Notes: generated from the sequence alone by a model not told the origin. A stretch of DNA of 64,000 nt from Thalassotalea eurytherma (GCF_030161415.1 NZ_BSSU01000006.1:1-64000), one strand, 5' to 3'. Counted from the first letter of the stretch, positions 49,961-59,800 are shown. Made by a program: numbers and translations.

Positions 49961-51202
49961 CTATGTTATATCTTTCAATCGCTTACGCTTACCTGATTGG
50001 TGGCGTTCACGTAAATCTGAGTCAATATAACGATCGGTTGTAGCCATCGATGCGTGACCGGCATCGTCTCTAACATGTTCTCTTGGTCGGGTTTTAACAT
50101 CTTCAGAAATACCCGTATGTCGCAACCAGTGAACAGTTGCTGCTTGCAATTCGTTCGCATCATCCGCCAAGCCGTGGCTTTGCATACGTTCAAAAGCTTG
50201 GTTAAAGCAAGATTGCACAACATTTCTAATTTGCCGAGTAGATCTGATCGGACCTTTAACTTTAAAGCTTGTCACAAGTGGTTCGTATTCACCCGGTATA
50301 GGAAGAGCAGGGAGCTTTCGTGATAAACGGTAGCGCTTTAACGCTGTTAACATCTCATCACTGACGGTAATTATACGGTTTTTATTACCTTTACCTAGCA
50401 CGTGAAACCACCAGTTTCCGTCGTGATCTTTACGAAAATCTTGCATCATCGGCATTGAACGTTCGTCAGCTACTAATTCTGAAATACGTAAATACATCGC
50501 AAATAGGCAGTTCATGATAAATAAAGTTCTTTCATGCTCTTCCGGGTGTTCCTGTGCGAGCATTTCAGCCGTTTCAATGACATATTCCCATTGTAAGTTA
50601 CTGATCCTACGAATTTCTGCGCGTGTTTCCTTTTGAATGAATTTACTTTTTTGACGAATAAGTGCTACCGGGTTGTGTTCACAAATACCTTCTTGAACCA
50701 AAAACTCATAAAAGGACGAAAGTGCGGTAAACATTGCTTTAACTGCTGCCTGAGATAATTCAAATCCACTTACATCAGCAGATTTACCTGCTTTAAATTC
50801 AGATTTAGATACGCTAACAACAAATGGACGCCATTGAGGGTTCACAACCCGTAAACCGGCTTTTGATTTAAAACGCGCTACGTTTTTAGTTCCTATCCAA
50901 TGACTTGGTGGCGCTTTGCAAAATTCAATATATGCTTCGATATCTGCACGAGCAAATGTAGTAATGGATCGTTTCTCAATAAGCCATGCCCATTGAATAA
51001 TGCGTTCAATCTCACGACGGTAACTATTAAAAGTTGCTTGAGAACCATTGTAGCTGTAAACAAACTTTAAACAGAACTCTAAATCTGTTTCTACATTATC
51101 AATTTCGGTGATCGGGTGAGGCAACTTAGTGGTAATTTCTTTGAAGGGATTACCCAAATATTCGAGGTTATCAATAAACGGTCTAGGAATGATTGCTGCC
51201 AT
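49961..51202 (-). CDS. Tyrosine recombinase / site-specific integrase
   Basis: A 413-residue phage-integrase family enzyme. The SAM-like N-terminal arm-binding domain spans about 40-160; the catalytic domain follows with Arg in YLRISELVADE, HWLRHTG (HxxR), GHASMATTDRYID with His and the nucleophilic Tyr. It is monocistronic and next to an MCP remnant, with no other mobile genes adjacent. It may be an isolated integrase from a decayed element, or a domesticated chromosomal recombinase as found in Colwellia-type genomes. Confidence 0.88.
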   Translation of the reverse strand: MAAIIPRPFIDNLEYLGNPFKEITTKLPHPITEIDNVETDLEFCLKFVYSYNGSQATFNSYRREIERIIQWAWLIEKRSITTFARADIEAYIEFCKAPPSHWIGTKNVARFKSKAGLRVVNPQWRPFVVSVSKSEFKAGKSADVSGFELSQAAVKAMFTALSSFYEFLVQEGICEHNPVALIRQKSKFIQKETRAEIRRISNLQWEYVIETAEMLAQEHPEEHERTLFIMNCLFAMYLRISELVADERSMPMMQDFRKDHDGNWWFHVLGKGNKNRIITVSDEMLTALKRYRLSRKLPALPIPGEYEPLVTSFKVKGPIRSTRQIRNVVQSCFNQAFERMQSHGLADDANELQAATVHWLRHTGISEDVKTRPREHVRDDAGHASMATTDRYIDSDLRERHQSGKRKRLKDIT

Positions 51203-51485
51203 TGTTTAATTCTATATTGAGAAACGGAAATATTCTTATCGATGGTATTTGATAATTATATCAATAAGTTTGTAAAAAGCGTTGGTTATCAATTTTGTTA
51301 ACTAACGACACAGTATAAGGTAAAGGTAATCAATGTCTATATGGTTTACAGGGTTAAAACAGGTAGACATAGTCAAAGATAAATAAAAGTAGGGCACTTG
51401 TATCAAAAAACCATAACAAAATAGTCATGTATTAGTCATTTAAGACACTTAGCATCCAATTAAACAACGTTAGATAGCTTATAGA

Positions 51486-52214
51486 ATGATTTCACATACT
51501 CATAAATGCGTATTCGTCCATATTCCCAAAACCGCTGGGCAAAGTATTGAACATTTCTTTCTTGATTTACATGGCCTTACCTGGAAACAAAAAGAACAGC
51601 TATTCATCTCGAGAAATGAAGTTAGAAAGATAGGTCCTGCGCATTTATGCCATTTAACCGCCGAAGAATATTACGACTTAGGCCATATTTCAAAAGAAGA
51701 TTTTGACAACTATTTTACTTTTGGCTTCGTAAGAAACCCGTGGGAGCGACTGGTATCTGAGTATTTACATAAGAAAATAGATAAACAAATGACATTAAAA
51801 GAGTTTGTCTATAAGGGGTTACCTAAAGAAGATGAATTTTGTGATAAGCATAGGCATATCATCCCTCAATCTGATTACTTATTTGACAATAAAGGCAATC
51901 AACTGGTTGATTTTATTGGACGATTTGAAAATCTAGTGGATGATTTCGACTATGTTTGTAAACAGTTAACTATTGAAGATAGTACTTTACCTCATAAAAA
52001 CTCATCGCATAGCCCAAGGCGTTTATTATTAAGAAAACTCCGCCATATATTTTCGCTCAATAGCTCAGTTAAACAGCATTACACACAGTATTATGATCAA
52101 GAACTACATGACCGCGTTCAAGACATGTATGCACAGGATATTGCACGTTTTAATTATGCATTTGGTAAGCAGCAACTTAAGCTAGATACTCAACAACAGC
52201 TATTAATAGACTAA
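51486..52214 (+). CDS. Sulfotransferase family protein
   Basis: A 242-residue PAPS-dependent sulfotransferase of the carbohydrate type. The 5'-phosphosulfate motif is CVFVHIPKTAGQSIEHFF at about 8-25, and the 3'-phosphate motif FGFVRNPWERLVSEYLHKK at about 80-98. Acceptor unknown, perhaps a surface polysaccharide. It stands alone; the 283 bases upstream to the recombinase gene show no gene. Confidence 0.85.
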   Translation: MISHTHKCVFVHIPKTAGQSIEHFFLDLHGLTWKQKEQLFISRNEVRKIGPAHLCHLTAEEYYDLGHISKEDFDNYFTFGFVRNPWERLVSEYLHKKIDKQMTLKEFVYKGLPKEDEFCDKHRHIIPQSDYLFDNKGNQLVDFIGRFENLVDDFDYVCKQLTIEDSTLPHKNSSHSPRRLLLRKLRHIFSLNSSVKQHYTQYYDQELHDRVQDMYAQDIARFNYAFGKQQLKLDTQQQLLID

Positions 52215-52345
52215 ATACAGGTGTTAAGACGAGTAGCCAATACATTGTGAAAATTGACTATTAACGCAACTAATATACTGGCAAGCCTTAAACTTCTTGA
52301 TGTTAATTGTTAATATTACAAAGAGTATTATTAACAAGGATTGTG

Positions 52346-52903
52346 ATGTTTAGAGGTCAATTAACTCAATGGAATGGCGAAAAAGGCTTTGGTTTTATTA
52401 AGTGTGATGTATTTTCCCAAGAGATATTTATTCATATATCAGCATTAAAGCATATGAGCAGAGCACCAAAACCTGGTGACTATATTCATTTTGATGTTGA
52501 AGAAGACCAAGGTAAACGACGGGCAAACCATGCACGTATTGAAGGTGTAAAAGCTAAAGACCAAAGCAAATCTACTAGCAAAGCAAAATTACAACATTCA
52601 CCTAAGCTCATTTATTCCGTACTAATCATTGTCATTACAGGTTTTGTATTTGAACGCTTTAGCGTAAAAACTAATGAACCGATAAAGTATCAACCAAGCC
52701 TTAATAGCAAATTAGCTAAACCAATAGCAAAAGAACAACAGCAACTAAGTGAGCCCACCAAAAAGTTTCGTTGCGATGGTCGTCAATATTGCAGTCAAAT
52801 GACTTCAAGAAAAGAAGCCGAATACTTTAACGATTATTGTCCCAACACTAAAATGGATGGTGACAATGACGGCATTCCATGTGAAAACGATTCTAGGTTT
52901 TAA
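52346..52903 (+). CDS. Cold-shock-domain membrane protein with Excalibur domain
   Basis: A 185-residue protein with three parts. The cold-shock OB fold (about 1-65) has RNP1 KGFGFI and RNP2 EIFIHI. One transmembrane helix (LIYSVLIIVITGFVF) lies near 92-106. The C-terminal Excalibur calcium-binding motif has CDGRQYCSQM...YCPN and DGDNDGIPCE. ATG 52346 follows AAGGA; an upstream in-frame start at 52307 lacks a ribosome site. The topology would put a nucleic-acid-binding domain in the cytosol and a DxDxDGxxCE domain in the periplasm. Confidence 0.85.
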   Translation: MFRGQLTQWNGEKGFGFIKCDVFSQEIFIHISALKHMSRAPKPGDYIHFDVEEDQGKRRANHARIEGVKAKDQSKSTSKAKLQHSPKLIYSVLIIVITGFVFERFSVKTNEPIKYQPSLNSKLAKPIAKEQQQLSEPTKKFRCDGRQYCSQMTSRKEAEYFNDYCPNTKMDGDNDGIPCENDSRF

Positions 52904-53342
52904 TTCGAAACAATTCAGAGATGCTTTAAGATAAAACATTCGTATAGCCAAGCTTTGTTGAGACAATACGTAATGTGCAAAAGCGTTTGGTCATAAGATT
53001 TAAACTAACTTATAAAGGCTTAACTAGCATAAATGCGGCACTTTCACATGAATCACTTTATTTCCGATATTCACAAATATCGGAAATAAAAGGCATGTTT
53101 AAGTATCCTTCTTCAATCTTTTGGTTATCGTTTATCTATAACCATCTATTTTACGCAAATATACGCAAAACTACCGTTTCAAAATAGCGCCATTTTTTAA
53201 ATTCTGACGTATAACGATAGCTAAAATGTTTCAGATTTTACGTAGCTCACCATAATAACCAATAGAATCAATGCTATACCGCCTGTTTTATATGGGTTTA
53301 GGACCATTTCATTCGAAAACAAATGAAGTATTACGTTCAGTT
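52904..53342. other. Gene-poor 439-base gap
   Basis: No convincing gene. The single frame from GTG 52975 reads through a long palindrome and has no recognisable domain. The only clear structure is the 30-base inverted repeat listed separately. It lies between the CSD/Excalibur gene and a decayed pilin gene. Confidence 0.6.
53059..53088. repeat. Long inverted repeat, possible recombination site
   Basis: Perfect 13-bp arms TATTTCCGATATT and AATATCGGAAATA with a CACA centre. Read as 11-bp arms with an 8-base centre (TTCACAAA) it has the layout of a tyrosine recombinase core site. There is no T-run on either strand, so it is not a classical terminator. Confidence 0.55.
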
Positions 53343-53762
53343 TCAGTAATCAACCTTCTGGATAATGATTGCTGGCGGTCTAGATGTTGTCACTAGTTGA
53401 TACAACACGCCACATAGATCAGCATCTGGTGTTATTGAAAACTTCAGTCCAACGGCTCGATATATATCGTAATACCATTTGTTATTATTAGGTGAAGTAT
53501 CAGGATCAAAAATACTCGTTCTGGTAATCTTCAAATCCATTGCCGCGACAATAACGTACTCGCTGTCTTCGGGCTATCCTAAAACTAAAGTAACCATTTC
53601 AGTATCTGAGTTTTCAATACCATCGATATTACTTGACGATGTATAGTCAGTTTTGCCGTGTATCAATGCTTTCATATGAACAAGGTTTGTTGCTGCGATC
53701 ATGCTAAAAGTCACCTTGGTTACAACTAACTCAATTAAGGTAAAGCCTGTCATCATTTTCAT
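53343..53762 (-). pseudogene. MSHA-type pilin remnant with in-frame stop and internal deletion
   Basis: ATG 53762 after AAAGG starts MKMMTGFTLIELVV, a type IV prepilin leader with the G/F cleavage site and Glu5. The rest of the helix is shortened: SMIAATNLVHMKALIHGK lacks about 20-30 residues found between these parts in MSHA pilins. A TAG at 53574-53576 falls where VLGYP is usual. The same frame then continues for 76 more codons to TGA 53343. It is a decayed pilin gene isolated from any pilus cluster. Confidence 0.75.
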
Positions 53763-53870
53763 CTCTATACCTTTTAAGCACTGAATTTGGCGTATTAATA
53801 ATGATAGAGATAATAGAGAAAGATGCCGTTAACACGGTATAAAGCGTTGATTAATATCGTAAAACTGAAA

Positions 53871-53903
53871 TAAAAAAGCCATTAACATCAGATGCTAATG
53901 GCT
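53871..53903 (-). terminator. Terminator of the M23 peptidase transcript
   Basis: AGCCATTA / TAATGGCT stem with an 11-base loop; on the minus strand it continues with TTTTTA. It lies 20 bases past the peptidase stop. Confidence 0.8.
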
Positions 53904-53922
53904 TGTTAAAGATAAAGAATGG

Positions 53923-54747
53923 TTATTTTAATGGTGTTATTTTTAGCGCCAATGCTGGGTCTAATCGTACGTTGTGCCAATTAATACGCCAGTCTAAATG
54001 TGGCCCAGTTGAGCGCCCTGTTGAACCAACTTTAGCAACCACTTGACCTTGTTTTACCAGATCACCAACCTTGACATGACTACCGCTTAAATGAAGAAAT
54101 GTTGATGAAATCCCTTGGCCATGATCGATGATCATAGTACCACCAGAGTAAAACATATCTGGCACCCACATGGTCACTTTACCGTCTGCTGGAGCTTTAA
54201 CTGGATCGCCAGTTTTCCCAGCATAATCAAGACCATAATGTGGTGTTTTAGGTACGCCATTGTAATAACGTTGACTACCGTAAACGCCAGTAACTGTGCC
54301 TTGAATAGGTGGAATGAAGCCTTGAGAGAATGCCGTTAACTCCGAGCTAACTGCCCTTGCCTGTTTTACCTGTGCTCTATCTTTTTTTGCACGTGCAACG
54401 GCTTTCGGGTTAGGGTTCATAATCTTTTTAGCAATACCTTCAACACGTTGAATGTTGTATTCTCGTGCGGTAGGTTTCAGTGTTTTTGATTCAACGTCAC
54501 CATTTGGCTCAATCACTTTAAGCGCAATGGGCTTTGTTTGGTCTCGGCCAAAACCAAACGCAAAGTCACCTAATGTTGATACAGGTAATGCTTTACCATC
54601 AATAAACACCTTACTGCCAGGTAGTGTTTTACCGACAATTAATGAACCTTGGGTGATTTCACCGGCAAGTTGCACCTGAGCAAGCGTAACATGAGATACG
54701 AAATAAACCGCGGTAAATGCAATGGTCTTAATAACGTTGTTAAGCAC
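53923..54747 (-). CDS. M23-family metallopeptidase (LytM-like)
   Basis: A periplasmic peptidoglycan-peptidase-like protein of about 274 residues. I place the start at GTG 54747, nine bases after GGAG, which gives a short signal peptide ending in VTLA. An ATG at 54777 would put ten extra residues before it. The M23 core has HYGLDYA (HxxxD), FLHLS and STGPHLDWRINW. The usual second zinc motif HLH reads HLD, a variant I recall in a proteobacterial subfamily. The start overlaps the preceding PTPS-like gene by eight bases. Confidence 0.88.
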   Translation of the reverse strand: MLNNVIKTIAFTAVYFVSHVTLAQVQLAGEITQGSLIVGKTLPGSKVFIDGKALPVSTLGDFAFGFGRDQTKPIALKVIEPNGDVESKTLKPTAREYNIQRVEGIAKKIMNPNPKAVARAKKDRAQVKQARAVSSELTAFSQGFIPPIQGTVTGVYGSQRYYNGVPKTPHYGLDYAGKTGDPVKAPADGKVTMWVPDMFYSGGTMIIDHGQGISSTFLHLSGSHVKVGDLVKQGQVVAKVGSTGRSTGPHLDWRINWHNVRLDPALALKITPLK

Positions 54748-55621
54748 GTGCAATAGCTCCTTTACCGACACCTTCATAAGCTACTACGGTAATATCGGTT
54801 TCTGTTTTTTGCTTTTTTAATTGGCGAGCAATAAAATCAGCTAACAATTCAACCGTTGAATCACAGTCAACAACATCTGTTCGATAATTTTCTACTGCAA
54901 TATCAAAACGTCCTTGTGGTGCTTGGTAGGCAAAACAATCAAAGGTATCGTCAATTTTTTCTTTTGCTGAGGAAGATAATTGGACATCTTCGTGAGAAAT
55001 GGCATCATCTTCACTGGCAATATAAATATCTCGCCAGCGCTCACACCAAAGTGTTTCTAGCTCATGACTACGTTCACCATTTTCAAAAATCTCAATCGTT
55101 GAACGATGGCCGTGTGCTATACGTTGGCAATTACCGTCATGCTTTTTCAAACCATGGGTGTAATGGTAAAACTCACCCTTAATATCTTCAGGGCGCAAGG
55201 TGATGGTCAATCCTGCAACATTTTCCGGCAAACTTTGTTTAATGACATCAGTTAAATGTTCCGTGACTGATGGAATATCCACCTGTGGTGTATCTATTTT
55301 TGCAAATGCCTGGTTTGGTGATTGCAAGTAATAGCCACCGTTTTGGCTTTCAAAATCTACGAACTCATGATCATCATGCAAAGTCGATGGCGATACAGCT
55401 AACCTGCCAGATTGCATTGGTAGCAACAATTTGTGATCAACAGCTTCATCAATAATCGCTTTGATTTGCTTTTTAACGATGCCAAAATCTAGCACCATGC
55501 TCATTTCATTTAATGCGCCATCAAGCAATACATCTACAATCCAACTTTCTCCAACGACACCACGTTGCTCACATAAGTAAGAAAAGTCGATTACCGTAAG
55601 ATCTTTAACAAAAAGTTGCAT
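54740..55621 (-). CDS. 6-carboxytetrahydropterin synthase-like protein, two PTPS domains
   Basis: A 293-residue protein, about twice the usual QueD length. Both halves look like PTPS domains: the first has SYLCEQRGVVGESW and MVLDFGIVKKQIKAIIDEAVDHKLL; the second has YHYTHGLKKHDGNCQRIAHGHRSTIEIF with Cys and the HGH zinc ligands, then VELLADFIARQL. The first half lacks an HxH. It may make the substrate of QueE in this genome. It is 8 bases from pyrC and overlaps the M23 gene. Confidence 0.82.
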   Translation of the reverse strand: MQLFVKDLTVIDFSYLCEQRGVVGESWIVDVLLDGALNEMSMVLDFGIVKKQIKAIIDEAVDHKLLLPMQSGRLAVSPSTLHDDHEFVDFESQNGGYYLQSPNQAFAKIDTPQVDIPSVTEHLTDVIKQSLPENVAGLTITLRPEDIKGEFYHYTHGLKKHDGNCQRIAHGHRSTIEIFENGERSHELETLWCERWRDIYIASEDDAISHEDVQLSSSAKEKIDDTFDCFAYQAPQGRFDIAVENYRTDVVDCDSTVELLADFIARQLKKQKTETDITVVAYEGVGKGAIARA

Positions 55622-55629
55622 AGTTTTCC

Positions 55630-56661
55630 TTATCCTTTAACTTGCCATAACATTTGCTCACCTGAGCGGATTGGCACCACTACATCACTACCAAAGCTTA
55701 GCGTAGTTGGCACATCCCAAGATGATTTTTCTAAGGTAATTTTATCTTCGTTTACCGGTAAGTTATAAAACTTTGGACCATTTAAACTTGCAAACGCTTC
55801 AAGGTTTTCAAGTTTATTTTCTTGTTCAAATACTTCCGCATATAGTTCAATAGCGGCATGAGCCGTATAAGCTCCGGCACAACCACATGCTGATTCTTTG
55901 GCATGCTGAGGATGTGGTGCAGAATCGGTACCTAGAAAGAATTTTTCACTACCTGATGTTGCCGCTTCAACCAAGGCTTGTTGATGAATGTTACGTTTTA
56001 AGATAGGTAAGCAAAAATAATGCGGACGAATTCCACCGACTAACATGTGATTACGGTTAAATAGTAAATGGTGCGCTGTAATTGTTGCGGCAACGTTATC
56101 ACCAGCACTTTTAACAAATTCAACAGCATCTTTAGTTGTAATGTGCTCTAAAACCACATTTAACTCTGGGTATTTAGCAACTAGTGGCGCTAAAATGGTA
56201 TCAATAAATACTTTTTCACGGTCAAAAATATCAATATCGTGATCGGTTACTTCACCGTGGATAAGTAGTGGCATTTCACATGCTTGCATTTGTGCAACGA
56301 CCGCATCAATATTTTCAACATCAGTCACACCAGAAGATGAGTTTGTAGTAGCACCCGCTGGATATAGTTTTGCAGCATAAACAATGCCTGACGCTTTAGC
56401 GTCAATAATATCTTGTGGTGTTGTTTGGTCTGTAAGATAAAGCACCATTAATGGCGTGAAATTTTCTGTTTGGTTTTGCGCTTGAATACGATCAAAATAA
56501 CCTTTAGCCATTTCTGCATTAACAACTGGCGGTACCAAATTAGGCATAACAATAGCGCGGCCAAAATAACGACTAATATCGCTTACAGTGTCTTTCAATA
56601 CATCGCCGTCTCTAAGGTGAACGTGCCAATCATCAGGGCGTGTAATAGTTAACGTTGTCAT
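55630..56661 (-). CDS. pyrC: Dihydroorotase
   Basis: Cyclises carbamoyl-aspartate to dihydroorotate in pyrimidine synthesis. The 343-residue class II enzyme has [10 protein letters not shown] (zinc-binding HxH, about 12-17), the carboxylated lysine in [21 protein letters not shown] and LEHITTKD histidines, and [13 protein letters not shown] with the catalytic aspartate. First gene of a pyrC-PTPS-M23 run on the minus strand. Confidence 0.97.
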   Translation of the reverse strand: MTTLTITRPDDWHVHLRDGDVLKDTVSDISRYFGRAIVMPNLVPPVVNAEMAKGYFDRIQAQNQTENFTPLMVLYLTDQTTPQDIIDAKASGIVYAAKLYPAGATTNSSSGVTDVENIDAVVAQMQACEMPLLIHGEVTDHDIDIFDREKVFIDTILAPLVAKYPELNVVLEHITTKDAVEFVKSAGDNVAATITAHHLLFNRNHMLVGGIRPHYFCLPILKRNIHQQALVEAATSGSEKFFLGTDSAPHPQHAKESACGCAGAYTAHAAIELYAEVFEQENKLENLEAFASLNGPKFYNLPVNEDKITLEKSSWDVPTTLSFGSDVVVPIRSGEQMLWQVKG

Positions 56662-56724
56662 TTTATCTTCCTATAAGTAAAACTTTATATCTTATTGAAT
56701 TGGTTTGCTTTTCTTGGTAACGCG

Positions 56725-57780
56725 TTACTCAAAAGAGTCCGGCTTACTGTTATTTTCTTCTAATAAAGCTAATAATTGTGCTTTTAAGTTTGGCGGTACT
56801 TTGTGTATTGTCAATGTGTCTGCTGCTTGATTATAGACAACATCTTGGCCAAAGTGGCTACGCTCAAAACTCACGCTTATCCCATTGCCATAACCTGAAT
56901 ACTTAGTGACTTTATTAATCACTGCTTGGTCATGTGGAAAGTTTTCTTCTAAAGGATAGGCTTGTTCTTGGCAAAACTTATAAAAGTCTTGTTCTTCGCT
57001 TTCGCTAGGTAATACTTCACCAAGCGTTTTAATTGATACTTCTTGGCCAGACTCTTTTTGTTCTTTACAGTAACTTAAGAGTTCTTTACGGGCATTTTGT
57101 TTTTCTTCGGCATTCAGCTGATTGGTGCTTACATAATCTTCAACCGCTTGAACAAGCGTTAAACTTTGTTCTTTGGCATCTACACCTTCTTCACAATGTA
57201 AAAATTCCAAAAAGAAATCAGCAACCTTGCGCCCTGCTCGCCCTTTAATAAACGAAATATACGATTTAGTTTGAGCATTTTGTTGATAATCGAATAAATC
57301 GATACGTGCAGCTAGTTGTAACTTTGCGGTATCTAAGTGTTTATCGGCCGAAATATTCAATTCACCGTCTACACTGTAATGCTCGGTAACAGGAATGATC
57401 GCAACAAACAAATAGCGACCACCCATAAACTCATAATGACAAATAACAAGGTAGCCTGATTCTACCAACTCGTATTTATCAAGCTCTTGTTTCAAGCGCT
57501 CTGCACTATTTACTGCAAAATCGTTAAAATTTTCACCGTCGTCTAAATAGCGTCCTAGCAGTTCGTCAAAACCAACTTTGTCGCCTTCTGGTGGCATAGT
57601 ATTGAATTTGGCGTAGGCTTTAGAACCTTTGCCATTATATAAATGGTGAAGCACATCTACAAAGTTATCAATTTTTTCAGTAACTTCGATGTGGTCAGGA
57701 CCAAATTGTAAATTGGCTTCGGAGCTTTCGTCTAGCTTTGAAATAAAATGCAAAGCAATATTTTTTATTAGTAAACTCAT
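56725..57780 (-). CDS. yejK: Nucleoid-associated protein YejK (NdpA)
   Basis: A cytosolic DNA-binding protein of 351 residues. The N-terminus MSLLIKNIALHFISKLDE, central GYLVICHYEFMGGRYLFVAIIPV and FIKGRAGRKVADFFLEFLHCEEGVDAKEQ are typical of the 37-kDa nucleoid protein family. It is divergent from yejL, separated by 73 bases, as in E. coli. Confidence 0.95.
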   Translation of the reverse strand: MSLLIKNIALHFISKLDESSEANLQFGPDHIEVTEKIDNFVDVLHHLYNGKGSKAYAKFNTMPPEGDKVGFDELLGRYLDDGENFNDFAVNSAERLKQELDKYELVESGYLVICHYEFMGGRYLFVAIIPVTEHYSVDGELNISADKHLDTAKLQLAARIDLFDYQQNAQTKSYISFIKGRAGRKVADFFLEFLHCEEGVDAKEQSLTLVQAVEDYVSTNQLNAEEKQNARKELLSYCKEQKESGQEVSIKTLGEVLPSESEEQDFYKFCQEQAYPLEENFPHDQAVINKVTKYSGYGNGISVSFERSHFGQDVVYNQAADTLTIHKVPPNLKAQLLALLEENNSKPDSFE

Positions 57781-57853
57781 AAAATGTCTGGTGTTATATC
57801 GTTATTGGTTTTGTTAAACTAGTAGCTATTAAACTATTTATTTAAACTTAATT

Positions 57854-58072
57854 ATGCCTATTGTATCCAAGTATTCTAACGAACGTGTAGAAAAAATTAT
57901 CGATGATTTGATGAAAGTACTATCAGATGAGTCTGCGACAGCTGATTTAGCCCTTATGTGTTTAGGTAATACCGTCACAGAAGTTATTTTAAATCAAGTA
58001 CCTGAAGCTCAACGAGCGCAAATCACACAAAATTTTGCTAATGCATTAAAACAATCAATAAAATCAGCGTAA
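57854..58072 (+). CDS. yejL: YejL family protein
   Basis: A 72-residue protein of the DUF1414 family, of unknown function. [22 protein letters not shown] and [15 protein letters not shown] are diagnostic. It lies between yejK and yejM in the conserved order and is 9 bases from yejM. Confidence 0.95.
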   Translation: MPIVSKYSNERVEKIIDDLMKVLSDESATADLALMCLGNTVTEVILNQVPEAQRAQITQNFANALKQSIKSA

Positions 58073-58081
58073 GTATTATTT

Positions 58082-59758
58082 ATGGCAACAATTGTATCAA
58101 AGGATTACAGTAAAAAACTATTAAAGTTAATAAGTTGGAGCCATTGGTTCACTTTTTTTAATATTGCAATCGCAATTATTTGTTCTGTTATCTATATAAC
58201 GAGTGAGCCGCTACCTGAGTCATTAATTGGTCAAGTTTATTTATTCACCAATTGGTTCAGTCATATGGCGTTCATTACATTTCTTGCGTTTTTGCTGATT
58301 GTATTCCCGATCACCTTATTGTTGCCTTATACACGCTTTATTAGAGCAAGTGCCTCTATCGTCTTTACGCTTTTTGTGATGTTGTTGGTGTTAGATGGCT
58401 ACATTTATAGTCAACTTGGTTATCACATTAATAGTTCATCAAGTGATCAAATTTTTGCGGTGATCAATGGCCAAATACAAGCGAATAGTAGAGCGTTTTG
58501 GTTTACAGCTGTTGTTCTGTGTTTAAGTGCGCTAAGCGTACAGTTAGTGGTGTCTAATTATGCGTGGAAGCATTTAGAGCAACTACAAAAAACACGCTTT
58601 GCTAAATATTTTATCCATACCTTTGTTGGTGCTTTTGTTTTTAGTCACGTAATTCATATATGGGCAGATGCCAATCTTGAATACGATATTTTACGACAAG
58701 ATAATGTTCTGCCTTTATCTTACCCGTTAACCGCGAAAACTACCCTAACGAAATATGGTTTGTTTGATAAGAACGCATACCTTGAGAGACGCACCGAGCC
58801 GTTAAAGCTATCTCATGACGTACCTAAGTACCCTGAGTTAACGCAGCAATGTCGCACGAGTGGTGATGCTAGTCGTGTTTTCTTAGTCTTAACAAAGAAT
58901 GACTTAACGCAGAAAAATATTAACCAGTTTGGACAACGCACTAATCAAAAGACGACCAAGTTATTGCGCCATACAGACAGTGCAAGTATTGATAGTGCTT
59001 GGTTTAACTTGTTCTATAGCTTGCCTACCATTTATCAACAAGGTGTATTGGCACAACAAACATCACCCGTGCTTTTCCAAGCACTGAAACAAGCACAACT
59101 TAACGCAACCTACACCCAAATTGGTGATCGTGAAAATTCTTTACCAACTTGGTTGTCTGCAGAGTTTACTACGACGCAATCAATTGATGATATTTCATCA
59201 TTTGTTCAGGTAGAGCGCTTCAAACGTATTAAACCTGGCTTACATGTATTGTATTTTGACCAAGCAGATAATTACCAATATCAAGTATTCGTAGACGCCC
59301 TCTTGCTTGCCCAAAAACAAAATCGACAACAAGACATTGTCTTCATGTCACGAATTGGCAATGAAACCTTGTCAGATAGTTTATCGATGAAGCCAGCAAT
59401 GTTAATTACGCCACATATCAAGGTTAAAGACGTAAGCGAAAGAACAAATCAAATGGATGTTGCACCAACTCTGCTTTCTCAATGGCTGAGCTGTGATTTA
59501 CCCGTTAAAAGCTATAGCGTTGGAAAATCTTTTGAAACTGTAGATAGTGATAGAATACTGGCTAACTCAAATGAAAAAGGTATTATGGTGTTCGATAAAG
59601 ATCGTTCAGTATTTGTTGATCAAAACTCAAATTTTCAAACCTTTTCACAAAGCCTTGGTGAGCCGATCATGGATAAAAGCGACTTCCCTCTGCTAATTGA
59701 TGGAATAAACTTTATAAACCAATTTGCTAATAATGCCGTCCACCAAACCGGTAAATAG
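58082..59758 (+). CDS. yejM: Inner-membrane LPS regulator YejM (PbgA/LapC)
   Basis: An essential or near-essential inner-membrane protein that controls LpxC proteolysis through LapB in E. coli. Five N-terminal transmembrane helices (about 18-190; WSHWFTFFNIAIAII, HMAFITFLAFLLIVFPITLLL and others) are followed by a periplasmic sulfatase-like domain. The latter lacks clear catalytic metal ligands, as is known for the family. The 558 residues compare with 586 in E. coli. It is downstream of yejL in one operon. Confidence 0.93.
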   Translation: MATIVSKDYSKKLLKLISWSHWFTFFNIAIAIICSVIYITSEPLPESLIGQVYLFTNWFSHMAFITFLAFLLIVFPITLLLPYTRFIRASASIVFTLFVMLLVLDGYIYSQLGYHINSSSSDQIFAVINGQIQANSRAFWFTAVVLCLSALSVQLVVSNYAWKHLEQLQKTRFAKYFIHTFVGAFVFSHVIHIWADANLEYDILRQDNVLPLSYPLTAKTTLTKYGLFDKNAYLERRTEPLKLSHDVPKYPELTQQCRTSGDASRVFLVLTKNDLTQKNINQFGQRTNQKTTKLLRHTDSASIDSAWFNLFYSLPTIYQQGVLAQQTSPVLFQALKQAQLNATYTQIGDRENSLPTWLSAEFTTTQSIDDISSFVQVERFKRIKPGLHVLYFDQADNYQYQVFVDALLLAQKQNRQQDIVFMSRIGNETLSDSLSMKPAMLITPHIKVKDVSERTNQMDVAPTLLSQWLSCDLPVKSYSVGKSFETVDSDRILANSNEKGIMVFDKDRSVFVDQNSNFQTFSQSLGEPIMDKSDFPLLIDGINFINQFANNAVHQTGK

Positions 59759-59800
59759 AAGAAGATTTAACCAATTGATTCCATTAATAAAAGGATAGCG

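Noticed and set aside
52975-53187. 70-codon plus-strand frame starting at GTG
   Set aside because: It runs across the 30-base inverted repeat, lacks a ribosome site and has no recognisable features.
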